DNA of 64,000 nucleotides, taken from contig NC_134138.1 in NCBI RefSeq assembly GCF_033958435.1, positions 266,081,798-266,145,797 on the forward strand, given 5' to 3'. Position numbers and translations under genes: made by a program. Under the pieces are notes generated by a model. It searched no databases. It was not told where the DNA came from and saw only the letters and a program-made list of their open reading frames with translations. Positions within the stretch are counted from its first letter, which is position 1. Each line of letters opens with the position of its first letter. Source of the stretch: Carettochelys insculpta (Eukaryota; Chordata; Testudines; Carettochelyidae). Below are positions 45,348 through 57,896 of this stretch, piece by piece.

Positions 45348-45768
45348 GGCCGTGTCTACATGTGCCCCAAACTTCGAAATGGCCACGCAAATGGCCATTT
45401 CGAAGTTTACTAATGAAGCGCTGAAATGCATATTCAGCGCTTCATTAGCATGCGGGCGGCCGCGGCACTTCGAAATTGACGCGACTCGCCGCCGCGCGGC
45501 TCGTCCAGACGGGGCTCATTTTCGAAAGGACCCCGCCTACTTCTAAGTCCCCTTATTCCCCATGGGGACTTAGAAGTAGGCGGGGTCCTTTTGAAAAGGA
45601 GCCCCGTCTGGACGAGCCGCGCGGCGGCGAGCCGCGTCAATTTCGAAGTGCCGCGGCCGCCCGCATGCTAATGAAGCGCTGAATATGCATTTCAGCGCTT
45701 CATTAGTAAACTTCGAAATGGCCATTTGCGTGGCCATTTCGAAGTTTGGGGCTCGTGTAGACGTAGCC
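45348..45768. mobile_element. Harbinger-like fold-back MITE, 420-bp subfamily
   Basis: Ends GGCCGTGTCTACATGTGCC and GGCTCGTGTAGACGTAGCC, TAA on both sides (45345-45347 and 45769-45771). A near-perfect inverted repeat with arms of about 200 bp meeting at TTCCCCATGGGGAC near 45568. It is better conserved than the copy at 15.7 kb. Confidence 0.9.
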
Positions 45769-46373
45769 TAAATGGGCACTGAATATACTCGCACAGTAAC
45801 CTTAATTTAAACAGTTGCTTTTTAATGATTTTTCCTAAAGAAAGATTGATTGTCATTGGTTATGAAACCAAATTCAGTGTAAATTTGCAAATCGACAGTA
45901 GTGTTTGGGCTATTAAGGAGGATACACTAACTGTACATCTTCATTTAAACAATTATATAGCTGAACTCTACTAGATTATTTCTTTTTTACTTGCAGTTTA
46001 CATGCTCTATTAAGGTGGAAATTTAAATTAATGTTTTTTGTACCTGGATACATATGACCAAGTTCATCAAAATAAGTTTTGCATGTAATACTAGCTGATT
46101 TAATGAACAAAGGAAATATCCCCTAATAAATAATTGATCTGGTGTTTGTAATTTCTGCTAGGGACTTCAGGATTTTAAAACTAATAATTCACATTTTCTC
46201 ATACCTAGTCTTTGCTCACAGATTTGCTGGAGGAAGTAAACAAGCTTTCCTGCTTTTTCCAATCCCTGCTGGCTTTTTTGTTAAACTTTGAGATTGTGTC
46301 TAAACTAGGGGGGACTGTTGGTAAAAAATATTCAAATTGCTCTGTACAATTTACGTATATTTTGCCTATGTTG
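45769..46373. other. Intron, nothing recognised
   Basis: AT-rich; no feature. Confidence 0.45.
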
Positions 46374-46590
46374 CTGTCGGGAGACGCTTTCCTAACATTT
46401 GGTCTGGCTACACAGGGCCAAATATCAGGAAAAAGCCCTGTGCCGAGACATCTCGTATGCCTCATGGCAGGATGTGTACAGGGATGTCCTGACAGAATGC
46501 TTCCACTTTTCCAAAAGTGGTCTTAGAAAATCAGAAGTATTGTTTGGATGTGGCAGACTTCTGTCGGGAGACTGGAGGTCTCCCGACAGA
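46374..46590. repeat. Hairpin-rich block with CTGTCGGGAGAC termini
   Basis: CTGTCGGGAGAC at 46374-46385 has its complement GTCTCCCGACAG at 46579-46590. A second direct copy at 46561-46572 makes a tight hairpin with the latter. A separate perfect hairpin, CCACTTTT/AAAAGTGG, lies at 46503-46520. This looks like a small DNA element with a duplicated end. Confidence 0.45.
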
Positions 46591-49500
46591 AGCCTGAAGT
46601 CTAGACATAAACTGAATGTGGTAGTCATTGGATTGATGTGGTTGAATACACTGAAATGAAGAAAAAAAATCTTTATTTGCAGAAGAAGCTACTGCTGTCA
46701 GAATCTGTTTTAGCACTTCAGCAAACTCAGGGTTCAGGTGTTTGCTTAGCCAGTGACTCCCACTGGTTTGGTGGTTTGACTTTCTTGAAAGCTTGGCAGC
46801 AGCCATGAACTGCTTAACATTTTTGCATTTAATTTAAATAATAAATAATAATAATTTTATGGATCAGCGAAGCCTGTCAATTTCAAATTTAATTTTAAAT
46901 AGTTTTGCCTATATATAATTTCAATTAAAATGTCTGATTTTTGTTTTGTTTTAAATATTGACTTTTTTTAAATCCACCCTGGTGCATTGATTAACCTTAA
47001 CGAGAGACAGCCTAATGAATAAGTTACCAAAAGAAAGGCTATAAAACTGAAGTGTGGAGTTTCTAACATATTTTGGCTTATTGGATTTTCTGCTTTTCTT
47101 GTCGACTAATTGATGTCACAAATAATTTGTTGTGGTGAGCTTGAACTTTTCTGGGAGTGAAGTTAATATTTTGGGGGTCTCTGAGAACTAGTAGGATGAC
47201 TTGGCTCATTTAAGTTTTCTATGTACGTGTGTATAGATTGGCTAAGCAATGACACCTAAGTGAAGAAACCCAAGTTTATATTTCTAAATGTTAATACTGG
47301 TGAGGGAGAGGTATTATTTTACATGGGGTACATCTACTAGGAATGGGAAGACTGGAGCAGAATATGATGGGAATCTGTGGAATAGTTTTCTGAAGGGAAA
47401 TAGTGAAAAGCCATTCCTCTGGACTTCTAAAAGCAAGACTGACAAAACAATATAAATGTGCTGTTGGGAACAGTCCAGTCTTGACAGAGAAGTGGTCCAG
47501 ATGATCTGAGAGCTCTTTTCCATTTCCAGTTTCTGTGGTTCTTTAAGAGCTCAGAAGCATTGTCCATTTACTTAATCTTGAAAAATGTAGTAAGGATACA
47601 AAACAGTATATATGTGAGAGAGAATTGGTTCTTCATAATATATTCAATACATACTTGTGTATGTTACAGGATGGCAAACTATTCATGTTGGAGGGGAATG
47701 AGCATCAATGGAATATACAATTTCTAGAGCTGTAGAATATTTCTGATATTTTGCATGGCCATGTTTCCTTCCAAAGTAAAAACAGGATTCAGATTTTGGC
47801 TGCACTAGAGTTAATTCACTTTTTAAATCCTGTTACATTAGTGGCACAGAACCAGCAGAGGAGCTAATTGACTCAGTAAATGCACCTTTATTCTGATTTT
47901 TTTTTTTTAAATTTAAAACAAACTTTCTGTATATTAACATTCCAATTTTCTCTGGGCCAGTGTCCCAAGAGATTAAGGACACACTCTAATGTCTGATCCC
48001 CACTGCCCTGGGCACCTACTGCTGTTAGAGCCCCATCTCATAAATTGGACTAACCTTCTTGTTCTTTGGCTTTCTTTGTTTCCGTACATACAGCTGTTAT
48101 AGAAAGATTCTGAGTCTTGTCATCACAAATATTGCATGGTCTTCAGAGCTCACTAGGGGGAGAGAAATGGCTAGGAGCGGTGAGAACAGGCACAGCCAGT
48201 CACTTCCGATAATTGTTGATGAGAACTAAGAAATACAAAAGCATGAGAAGGGGAGGGAATAGAAATGTGTCTTGGTGTGGAAACTGCCGTGTAAAAACAA
48301 ATATGCTCAGGCTTGCTGCTTGAGTCAGCTCAAAATATCTCTAAGAAAAGTTTTTGGCTTTGTTTACATGGTACTGCTTACTGAATACTGGAGACAGGAA
48401 ATTTTCAAGAGTGTTAACTATTAATTTACCTGAACGGTGAGAAAGTGTTTTGAAAGTAAACTCTGTGGGGGCATAGGGCCGGATTTTACATTTTCAGGTA
48501 AAATGTATTTCGTGTAGTGTTTTTTCAGCTAAAGTATTCCAAACTGCTCTGCAAATGTATACATGGACAGCAGAACTGAAGTGTAGCTACTTCAGAGCTG
48601 GAGGGTAAGAATCAGCTGGTTCATAGCTCACATCTATGTTATAGGGGGTGGGGCCCAAGGTAGGTGGGTGCCTTTTCTTTAGCACCAGTTCTTTTGCCCA
48701 TGTCAGCAAAATAGGTGACTGACCTGTTGACCGTGAAGATAACCTAACTATGTATGCAAAGCACAATACCCATTGACTTCGGTCATACAGGTTCATGTGT
48801 ATTAATGTGTGTTATTCATAAAATCTGCAGTGTATTCTCGTAATGGGAGATTTGAAGATCAGAAATTTGGTTAAATCAGAACCTGTTTCTTCCATAACAC
48901 CACTTTTCCATGAGGGCAACTGAGATCTGTTTCACCCCCATTTAAAAAAAATGTATCAAGGTTTTATTTTTAAAATTCATAATGGCAAACGTAATTTTGC
49001 ATCCTAGTCTCTTCACACCTAAAAATGTCTGTGCAGTGTTTTGCTCAGACATTAAAAAGAACTGGTGGAGGGGGTGACAAGAAGGAGGGAGCAATCTGTC
49101 TTCAGGGGGAGACCAAGAATGGAAACATTTTAGTCTAAAAACTACTGCTGTGAATGATTGAAGACTAGGATAGAATGAAAATATTATTTAGCCTTGACTA
49201 CAGAGGGAAAATGACCAGTGATATCCTGTTATATATCAATTAGATGAACAGATCACAATCTTGTAGGAGACTCACACACACATGCACATATGCACAGAGG
49301 CACAATCCATCTGCATGACGCTGCCTGTAGGATTTTTTTACTCACTACTGAAATGTAGGCACGTCTGGAATGGAATATGTCTGTTGCAGTCGATAATCAA
49401 TGTTATTCCATATAATTGGTGACAATCCAAATGCTTAAATTATCTATTTACAATATAAACCTCAACTGTCTTTTTTGCTGAAGCAGAAATTATTCTTTTA

Positions 49501-50217
49501 TGGAGGCAACACAGAGGAAATTACCAGCAAAATATGCTAATTTGTTGATTCAGTAATGGACCTATCCTTACTAAGTTGATTATGTCAGTGCAATTTCTTT
49601 TCTTAGAGCTGAATGATCCTTAGAATTGGTTTCAATGTGTGGTGATGGATTTTGAATGGAGGATGATAATGAGAATTGAGGAAGCTGGAAAACTATTCAC
49701 AGGTAGAAATTAGATGCTGTTGATAGTGCTGATAACTGTGCAGGACAGTGAGAAAGAAGAGGAAGTTGATCAACATGTTCCTTTAAATAATAAAAATATT
49801 ATGTGAAAAAATTATTGGTGAAAAGGACCACACAGATGGGTCTGGAGACTGGTGGACTATGGGGTCATGTTCATCACGAGAAGTTGCAGTGCTCCAACAC
49901 GGTGTTTCAATCCTGAGAGCCTGGCAGCAAAAGTATGAGTCACAGTGATGTAGAAACCTGCTTACCTGGAAGAGGACTGAAAACACATCTGATTGCATAA
50001 ATGGCACCAAACCAGTAGAGGGCTAGTAACAACCTCTTTCCGTTTCTGTTGCCTAAGGCTGTATTTGGGCAAGCAGATATTAGGAGCCCAGTCCTGTTCC
50101 ATGCGCTACCTCTGATTTCTTTTTAATCTTTGCATTGAACTTCTCTTTTTCTGTAGCCTCGTGAATGACATTAGTTAGACGTACTTTAGCACACACAGAG
50201 TATTCTACTGACTTGAG
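46591..50217. other. Intron, nothing recognised
   Basis: About 3.6 kb of AT-rich sequence without a supported exon, RNA gene or repeat end; the longest repeat-poor stretch in the window. Confidence 0.45.
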
Positions 50218-50247
50218 CCGAGGTTGGCAACCAAAATAGGAAGAAGA

Positions 50248-50280
<33 letters not shown>

Positions 50281-50846
50281 CTCGAATTTGGTAAAAAAAC
50301 TCAATAATTCTTTTTATAACCCCTATTTTAAGAACAGCACACACATAATGACTTGTAATGCGATACATGTTTACCAAAGGACATTTACAAATTTCTACTT
50401 CTGTTCCCTCACACTTTACATGTGTTTGTACCACTATCATCCTGACCTCTACTCCTGAACCTATTTTACTTCGTTTAATTTGTTTTCTGTCTTAAAATGT
50501 CTGTTGCCCTTCATAGCAAGAATGCCTCAAGCTTCCTTTTCATTTTCAAAATCGAGACTTTATTAGCAAAGTGATCAAAACACAGATACAGTGTCATATC
50601 CCACAATGCACTGCACATGTTAAAGGGGGAGTTATCCAACGTTTCGAGATCACATCGTTTTCTATTTAGATATCAGTTGTTCATTTCTGGGCTCTTAGAC
50701 ATTCACCGTGTATCAAAAATAATCATGAGGGTTTGTTTTGTTTTTGTGTTTTTTTGTTTTTAACTATGCAATTATAGCATTAGGAGCCACAAATAAGTCC
50801 TTAAAGTGCTGCATGTGGCTCTGGAGTCACAGGTTGCAGACCTTTG
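50218..50846. mobile_element. hAT-like element, empty-site copy of 14230-14947
   Basis: It matches the hAT element at 14.2 kb along its length, including AATGACTTGTAATG at the place where the other copy holds the Penelope tail. Flanks GACTTGAG and GACTAGAG match at 7 of 8 positions. A poly-T run of about 30 sits near 50251-50280. Confidence 0.78.
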
Positions 50847-52518
50847 GACTAGAGCCTTTGAGCCAAACCACTACTCGCTATTACCTAATTATTGTTAGGA
50901 ATTATCCTAAAATATGACTATAATAATTAAATGCAAAAAAAAGTGGATTCTTTATTTTTAATATTGTCTACTAATTTAGGATGCCAAATTTGAAACACCC
51001 ATAACTCCATCCAGTTTCAGTAGGAGATGGAGAACCTCATATAAGCAGCACTTGCTACCTCAAATTTGGAACCTAACATTCCTCCATGTGTCTAAAGATT
51101 CTTAAAATAAATTTGGTTTAAGTGGCTTGCTCAGTGTTGAACAGGAAATCAGTGGTACAGCTGAAAATGAATCCCGGATATTACCAGTCACTAACTAGTA
51201 GATAAGTTGGCTGGATCTGATTCTGATGTCATGTCTTGCGTCATTGTAAATGGTGTGTCTATTAGGAATGTAGTAGAGTATCCAGTTACATGACTAACTG
51301 ATCAGCATCTTCTTATGGGTTAGTGCTAATGGTTATTCGCAGCGCCCTCCAAGTAAATAGAGAGTGGCTGGCTCAGCCCTTATCTCTGCTTAGGCCAGGA
51401 TCAGGAAGTTTCTCCCAGCGCTGCTCTGCATTTAAAAGGCTGGGCTGCACAGAGGCTGATTCAGCTTCTGTCAACTTCTCCCCACCATGCTGTTCTGCAT
51501 TTAAAAGGCTGAGATGGCACACATACTGGCGCAGCTTCTGTCCCTGCAATGCAGAGCGGCAGGCGAGGGGGTTAGTGAAAGAGCCTGATCAGAAGCTGAA
51601 CCAGCCTTTTAAACACAGAGCAGCTGGGTGGTGGTGGTGGTGAACTGAGTAACCGACAAAAATTTTGGCTGTTACATGGCTACCAGATTACTCGTGCTTT
51701 AACTCCTCTAGCATCTATGTCCGCTGATTTCATTGGAATTACTCTTGCACTATGGTCATCATCAAGGCCTCAACCTATACCCAGTTCCTAAATTTTAAGA
51801 TATCAACTGGTCTTTTCTTGGGAGTAGGTGAGGGGGCAAACTACCAAAATCAGATGAATGTTTCTGAAAAGTTTCAAGAAAATCATTAGCTTTCTGAGTT
51901 GTAATCAATTAAAATTTGGCCCCCAAAAGTCCACATTCAGAATCCCCTGACTTTTCTGTTTTGCCAGTCTATCAGCACTGCCTTGCGCAGAATGGAGCGT
52001 GTAATTTTAAAGACTGTGCAGAAGGCGTGGCATAGGGAATCTGTTTGTGGTGAAGGTGTGGGTTTGCATTTGGGGCTGGTAGTGTTGGGAGGCTGGAATT
52101 CCTATTGAGACAGAGTGAAATGGTGGTTCGCTTTCTCTGGTGTGTGGTGATCGGTTAGCTTAGTTCTGTTGCGGATAGGATGTGTGTCTTCGGGAGGATG
52201 AGTAATGTATGCTCTGTTCATAGCCTTGACTTTTCTTTCCTTTTTATGGCTTGTGTTAGGAAAGTTATGTAAAAGGCTGAGCCACCCTGGACTGTGTTTT
52301 TATATTTGTTTATGACAGCAGAGTAGTATAAGCATGAATGTTCATCTTGCATAAATATGTGAAGTGTGTGTATTCATTAAACTGCCCATTGAAGCTCAGT
52401 CCAACATACACACAGCCACACTTGGTAGCTCATTAACAGGTTCATATGAGTCTGTGTCCGAAGCCTTTGGCTCTGAATTAGCACATGAACATCTGTCTTC
52501 TCAATAGCCCTAAATAGG
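50847..52518. other. Intron; partly duplicated block at 51.4-51.63 kb
   Basis: TCTGCATTTAAAAGGCTG occurs at 51425 and again at 51494, with an inverted version (CAGCCTTTTAAACACAGAGC) near 51603. This hints at a small DNA element. Otherwise nothing recognised. Confidence 0.4.
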
Positions 52519-52735
52519 AGGGTAGGGATAACTCAGTGGTTTGAGTATTGGCTTGCTAAATTCCGGGTTGTGCGGTCAATCCTTGACAGAGCTGTTGAGG
52601 GATCTGGGGCAAACAGACTATAAAAAAGATTCCCTCAGGGATGGCATATGTCCTGCTGTGAGTGCAGGGGACTGGACTCAATGGCCCTCTCAAGATCCTG
52701 TCCAGTTGCGTGAGATAGGTATCTTTCTTTCTAAA
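52519..52735 (+). mobile_element. tRNA-derived SINE with CR1-like tail (turtle-type)
   Basis: The head resembles a tRNA gene: GGGATAACTCAGTGGTTTGA (A box region), then GGTTGTGCGGTCAATCC (B box region). The tail, GCAGGGGACTGGACTCAATG and CTCAAGATCCTGTCCAG, resembles the CR1 3' end, so the SINE is moved by CR1-type machinery. This head-tail design is known from cryptodiran turtles. Confidence 0.75.
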
Positions 52736-53791
52736 AATATAGATCTGCTTTCAGAAGCCAAGTCTGAGCCAGACTGTGTAGGAGCTCAGGCTCCCACCCA
52801 CAGCCTTTCTTTATTTTGGACCCTACCATCCTCCTCCTTCCATAAGGCAGGACTGCAGACTAGAGAGAAAAAAGGGAAACACAGTATGGGGAAACAACAG
52901 TCTGGAACCTAAGAGCTCTGGGAATTTTGTTGTGGGCCTTGAAGCCAGCATGTAACCCAAACAACATGACTCACATTTTCACTGCTTTCGTTTTCTCCTC
53001 CCCCGCCCCACCCCAAGGTAGTTTATGTGATTCCAGGCTGCTAATTAATAGTGGTGTCTTAAACTGATATAAGGCTTTTTATACCAATGGGTCCCAGAAT
53101 ATTTACAGATCTTACATGCTGGTACTTTTTTCTGCTGTGACTGGTGTGTTGCCACGTCCAGAGTGGGGATCAATTGATTGTATTGATTTGGAGGTAAATG
53201 TCACCTTGCTTAAATAACTCGAATTTGAAATATACAAAAATTACTGATATTCTGACTCTTGACCATTAGATACATCCAGGAGTCTGGTGTGCTTCATTTA
53301 ATCTTGTTATCCATGTATGGTTCTGTTTGTTTTCCATAAATTTGTTCCCTCATCAGCTGAGTGCATTCAGCAATATCTGATGTACCTTTGCTAATGCCCT
53401 AAACCTAGGAGGGACCTGGTTTACTTGGCTTTCCCATTGAACCACAATCCTAGAGAATATCCAAGTACTTACAGATGAGTTATATGACCCCCCCTTATTT
53501 GTTTTAAAGCTCTCCTAAACTGAATTTTTTGAGATCTGCAACACAATAATTCCTTACACTGACAACTTCTTCCATCTGAAAATTTCAATGTACTTTACAA
53601 ACAGTGAGTTAGTAGTTGAACTCCCATGCTATTGCAAGGCAGGTTTTAAAAAAAAAAAAAAAGGACAGTAAGAGACTGCAAGTCCCAGTGATTATTTGTG
53701 GAGGGATGCGTTGAGTTGGGAGATCTGTGCTGATTTGTGCTCCTGGCAGTTGGACACAAAGGTGTGGCAGTTGGGCCAAGTAATTCACCTT
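52736..53791. other. Intron; poly-A run near 53648
   Basis: An A run of about 14 near 53648-53662; no other feature. Confidence 0.45.
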
Positions 53792-54063
53792 CCCTGTGTC
53801 TATATGTGCGCCTTCCTTTCGAAAGGGGCATGTTAATGAGTGGGTTCGAAATATGCTAATGAGGCGCTTCAGTGAATCTGCAGTGCCTCATTAGCATAAT
53901 GGCGGCCGTGGCGATTCAAAAGTGTGGCTTTTCAAATCACGCGCTGCCCACGGAGAAGGGACCTTCCAAAAGGACTCCCCCTCAGTTTTTGAAAGCCCTT
54001 CTTCCTATCTTCCTACCATTAACATGCCCCCTTCAAAAGGAAGGGGCATGTATAGACACAGCC
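53792..54063. mobile_element. Harbinger-like MITE, CCCCTTCC subfamily, internally deleted
   Basis: Ends CCCTGTGTCTATATGTG and CATGTATAGACACAGCC with CTT on both sides (53789-53791 and 54064-54066). It matches 18838-19261 but has lost most of the right arm. Confidence 0.82.
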
Positions 54064-54987
54064 CTTATGTTTAGTGTTCCTCAGGTAATCAGTGGCGAGT
54101 CTATCTTTTTGAACAAAAAGAGCTTTCAATTGTGTTTTTAGCTGTTTCCGTCGCTTGACTCTGACTCAAACATCTTTGGCTTCAGAATGACAATGCTGGA
54201 ATCCTAATATATAGCTCCTTTTGCTACTTGTGTGAGGTAAGGAAGAATTTTATATCCATTTCCTAGAGAGTTAGGTGATTTGCGGGAGCAACTTTTGAGG
54301 TGTTATGAGAAGATCGTCTGATCCTGTGTTTTACAGGAGTGAGCATGTGGACAGAGCTCATGCAAGAGACCAGAGGCAGCAGGAGGGCAGAGGACTGGGG
54401 AAGTGGTGCTTCTCTATCAAATCAGTAGTCAGAAATCTTTGGCAATTCTCCTGCTTTCGGAATGAAGAGATAGTAACTGGAGTCTTTTTTGTGTGTGTAC
54501 TTCCTTTTTGGTATATTAAAGGCAAGTTTCCAGAATGAAAAAGTATCATACACATTGGAAGAGGAATAGATACTGAAAAGCGAGAAGACAAATTTAAAAA
54601 AAAAATTCTATCATTTGATTTTTTTTTTAAATTAAAAATCTCTTGATTTTTGGGAGGTCTGACATGATTTTTGTTCTCTTGAGGTTGGCAATGCTGTATC
54701 TTTGTTAGGGAAACATGGTGGTTCTCTGTCAGAAATCACTTTTAGCTGTACTGCCTATTTTCTTGCATGGTTTAAAAAATAAACAAACCTTGTGATTCTG
54801 GAAAATGTTGACTTTGGCTTATTGTTTTAAAATATGTTGTAGATGGAGCTGGTAGTGATGCCTACAACTAAGTTTGCCTGCCAAGTTACATTATATGAGT
54901 CCCTGTTTTCAGTTGCTTATAACCGTTTTGCAAATTTTAGGCATTCAGGGTTATATCTTTAAAGTTTGGTGTCTACTTTAGCTTGAC
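54064..54987. other. Intron, nothing recognised
   Basis: AT-rich; no feature. Confidence 0.45.
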
Positions 54988-55290
54988 AAGTATCAGAGGG
55001 GTAGCTGGGTAAGTTTGTTTCTTAAAAAACAACAAGAAGTCCTGAGGCACCTTATAGACTAACAGATGTTTTGGAGCATAAGTTTTCGTGGGCAAAGACC
55101 CGCTTCGTCAGATGCATGAGTGGGGGTTCCAGAGGAGGGTCTAAATTTATAGGCTCATGAAAAGAAGGGAGTCTTAGTCAAGAGGAGGGCCGCTCATGCC
55201 ATTGTGACTACTTGTGCTCAGAGGTCTTGCAAATATGCTCCAGCTTGAAGGGTAGACCATTTCTTGGAGGTTAGTCATTGTTTATGCTAT
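54988..55290 (-). mobile_element. Penelope-like tail, subfamily 2, single copy
   Basis: ACAACAAGAAGTCCTGAGGC, then TTTTGGAGCATAAG, then GGGCAAAGACCCGCTTCGTC match the subfamily at 62.1 kb. The left end keeps the outer TATCAGAGGGGTAGC segment. The right border is approximate and no target duplication was found. Confidence 0.65.
55076..55115 (-). ncRNA. Hammerhead-like motif, subfamily 2, degraded
   Basis: Reverse strand: GCAU, CUGACGA, A, GCGGG-UCUUUG-CCCAC (one mismatch in stem II), GAA, AACU instead of AGCU, U, AUGC. The core is kept but stems II and III are damaged. Confidence 0.45.
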
Positions 55291-56296
55291 AATGAGCATG
55301 GCCTGGCTTTCACACACCTGTCTCTTGGGGGAGCGAGGGGCTGAGAGGGAGAGGTGCAAATAGAAGGCCTGATTCTGACAGTTGCTGAGCCCATAGGAAG
55401 TTGGGACTCTCTGAAGGCCTGGAGTTGTGAGGAGAGGACAGTTGTTTTTCTTTCTTCTGCATTCTGTGAGCTTGCCTTAGGGTTTTAAAAGTCTCTGTTT
55501 TCTCTGGACCCTTTGGATTGTGTGGACCATATTGTGAATACACCCATTTTTTCTAGTCGAGGTTAATACTGTAGGTGGACCAATAATGTTTTCTTTCCAG
55601 CAGCTCTACCCCACTAACTGTGCTTTCAGCTGTATTGTGTGCTGATAATTGATGATGTACAATAGATTAAATTTGACAGTGGGCTCAGAGCAGCTGTTGT
55701 GTAGCATAGCATCAGAAATTTACAGAAACTGGTCTTTTCAATAAAGATGAAAAATAATGTCACACTGAAAGAAGGTGCTTGGAGGGGTTATTGTGCAACT
55801 AGATACCTGCTGGGTGAAGTAGCAAAGTTTTTGGCATTGAAGAGGAAAACTGTTTGAAATGTATGTTTGTATTAATCTGGTCAAATATGTAAACAATGCA
55901 TTTGGCAATGCTTGTGCTTCTGTTACAACTTTGTGTGTGTGTGTTTAGATTTTGTACTTTTGGGAAAACATTCAAATTAGCAGCTCAAAATCTTCGTTAT
56001 CTACCAAAGTGTTTTGTAAACTTTTTGAGACTATGGAACACCAACCAATAGTATTTTGATGTGGAACACTTATGAAAATTGGTTTTTTTTTTGGTCTGAC
56101 AAACAGCAACATATACAGCAAAAACATTCATTCAGTCACATATCATGACAATGAAGAAGTAAGATTATCTGGTTTTAATAACAGAAAGTATGGATCACCA
56201 GTGTATGGTGTCGAAAAAGTGTCGGATGCTCATAGCACACCGGTGAGTTGTTCACAGAACACGGGTGTTCTGGAGAGCATAGCTTAAGAAACACAG
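55291..56296. other. Intron; possible hAT remnant at about 56.0-56.29 kb
   Basis: AAGTGTTTTGTAAACTTTTT near 56008 and TAGCTTAAGAAACACAG near 56280 look like diverged hAT ends. No target duplication seen. Confidence 0.35.
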
Positions 56297-56750
56297 GAAG
56301 AGCAGGTTCAGTGGCAGGCAATGAAAATTATTAAGGGGCTGAAGCACATGACCTATGAGGAGAGGCTGAGGGATCTGGGCTTATTTAGTTTGCAGAAGAG
56401 AAGAATGATGAAGGATGATTTAATAGCAGCTTTCAACATCCTGAAGGGGAGCTCTAAAGAGGATGGAGAGAAACTGTTCTCTGTGGTGACAGTAGAACAA
56501 GGAGCAATGGTCTGAAGTTACAGAAGGAGAGGAGGTTGAATATCAGGAAAAACTATTTCACCAGGAGGGTGGTGATGCACTGGAATGCATTGCCTTAGAG
56601 AGGTGGTGGATTCTTTATCCCTAGAGGTTTTTAAGTCCCATCTTGAAATAGTCATGGCTGGGATGACCTGGTTGGGGTTGATCCTGCTTGAAGCAGGGGC
56701 TGGATTCAATGACCTCCTGAGGTCCCTTCCAGCTTTGTGATTCTATGATG
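56297..56750 (+). mobile_element. CR1 LINE 3' fragment
   Basis: It encodes a C-terminal piece (IKGLKHMTYEERLRDLGLFS) with frame breaks and ends CCTGAGGTCCCTTCCAGC, then GATTCTATGATG. Confidence 0.85.
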
Positions 56751-57374
56751 CACAAATCTAGCAAACAGGGACAGCACAGACAGCTGGGCTGCCATCCTTC
56801 TTTCATCACAAAGAACCACCTGTAGAAGATGGTAAGTGTCTGTTTCCCATTCATTCAGTCCTGAACCTTTGTCTGTTAAGGCTGCCCTAAAAGGGTTCCA
56901 TTCTTAGTGGTTTTGTGTTGTAGACACGGTCTGTCTGAAACTCAGATGACAACAAACTCATTGCATGCACATTTTAATAGTTTTAAAATGTATTAATGAA
57001 GACATTCTCTATGGGTGCTGCATGGGATTTACCTCACGGAAAGTCCTCAGAATCTTGCAGTTACATCCACTGTTGAAACTGCAACATTTCCCTGAAAAAT
57101 GTAGACCCTGCATCAGAGTTAACACAGATAAGATGGTGTAGCTCTCATAATAGTGCTGACTCTGTCTCTTTCCCGGATCATTAATAAGAAATCATTTACT
57201 TCTGTTGCAATAACATGCCCCTTGTTCCTGCCTGCACCACAACAGAACATTGTGCCAAAACTGGCTTTATCATGCCTTTAGAGGGCGAGGAAATGAAAGA
57301 GTGCCATGCCTCATCAGCAAGGGTGTTTCTTCCCTGACTCGGAAAGGATAGAGCTGCCAATGATGAATTAAAAA
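56751..57374. other. Intron, nothing recognised
   Basis: No feature seen. Confidence 0.45.
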
Positions 57375-57893
57375 GATAAGACCTCAGTTGGAGTACTGTG
57401 TCCAGCTCCGAGCACCACTATTCAGGAAAAATGGGGGCAAATTAGAGAAAATCCAGAAAAGAACAGTAGAACTGATTTAAAAGTCTAGAAAACATGACTT
57501 ATGAGGAAAGATTGAAAAAAATGGGTTTGTTCAGTCTGTAGAGGAGAAGATGGGTGGGTGGAAATACAACAGTATACAAGTACATACAAGGTTGTTTCAA
57601 GGCAAAGAGAAATTTCGCTGCTTAACTTAATAAGACAAAAAGCCAGGGGCTAAAATTGTAGCAAAGACAGTTTAGGCTGGACATTAGGAAAAACTTCCTG
57701 CCAGGGTGGTTAAACACAAAAATAAATTGCCTTGGGAGGTTGTGAATTTGCCATCATTGGAAAATTTTAAGCGCAGGTTAGATAAACACCTCTAAGGGAG
57801 GATCTAGATAACACTTGGTCCTACCATGAGTGCAGAGGACTGGGCTAGGTAAGCTCTTGAGTTGCCTTCCGGTTCTGCAGGTCTATGATTCTG
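57375..57893 (+). mobile_element. CR1 LINE 3' fragment, older
   Basis: AGACCTCAGTTGGAGTACTG, GAAAACATGACTTATGAGGA and the tail CTATGATTCTGTAA identify a diverged CR1. The following MITE inserted right at its tail. Confidence 0.82.
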
Positions 57894-57896
57894 TAA

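Noticed and set aside
48587..48796. Reverse-strand 69-codon frame considered as a retroelement piece
   Set aside because: No conserved motif of integrase, protease or reverse transcriptase is visible.
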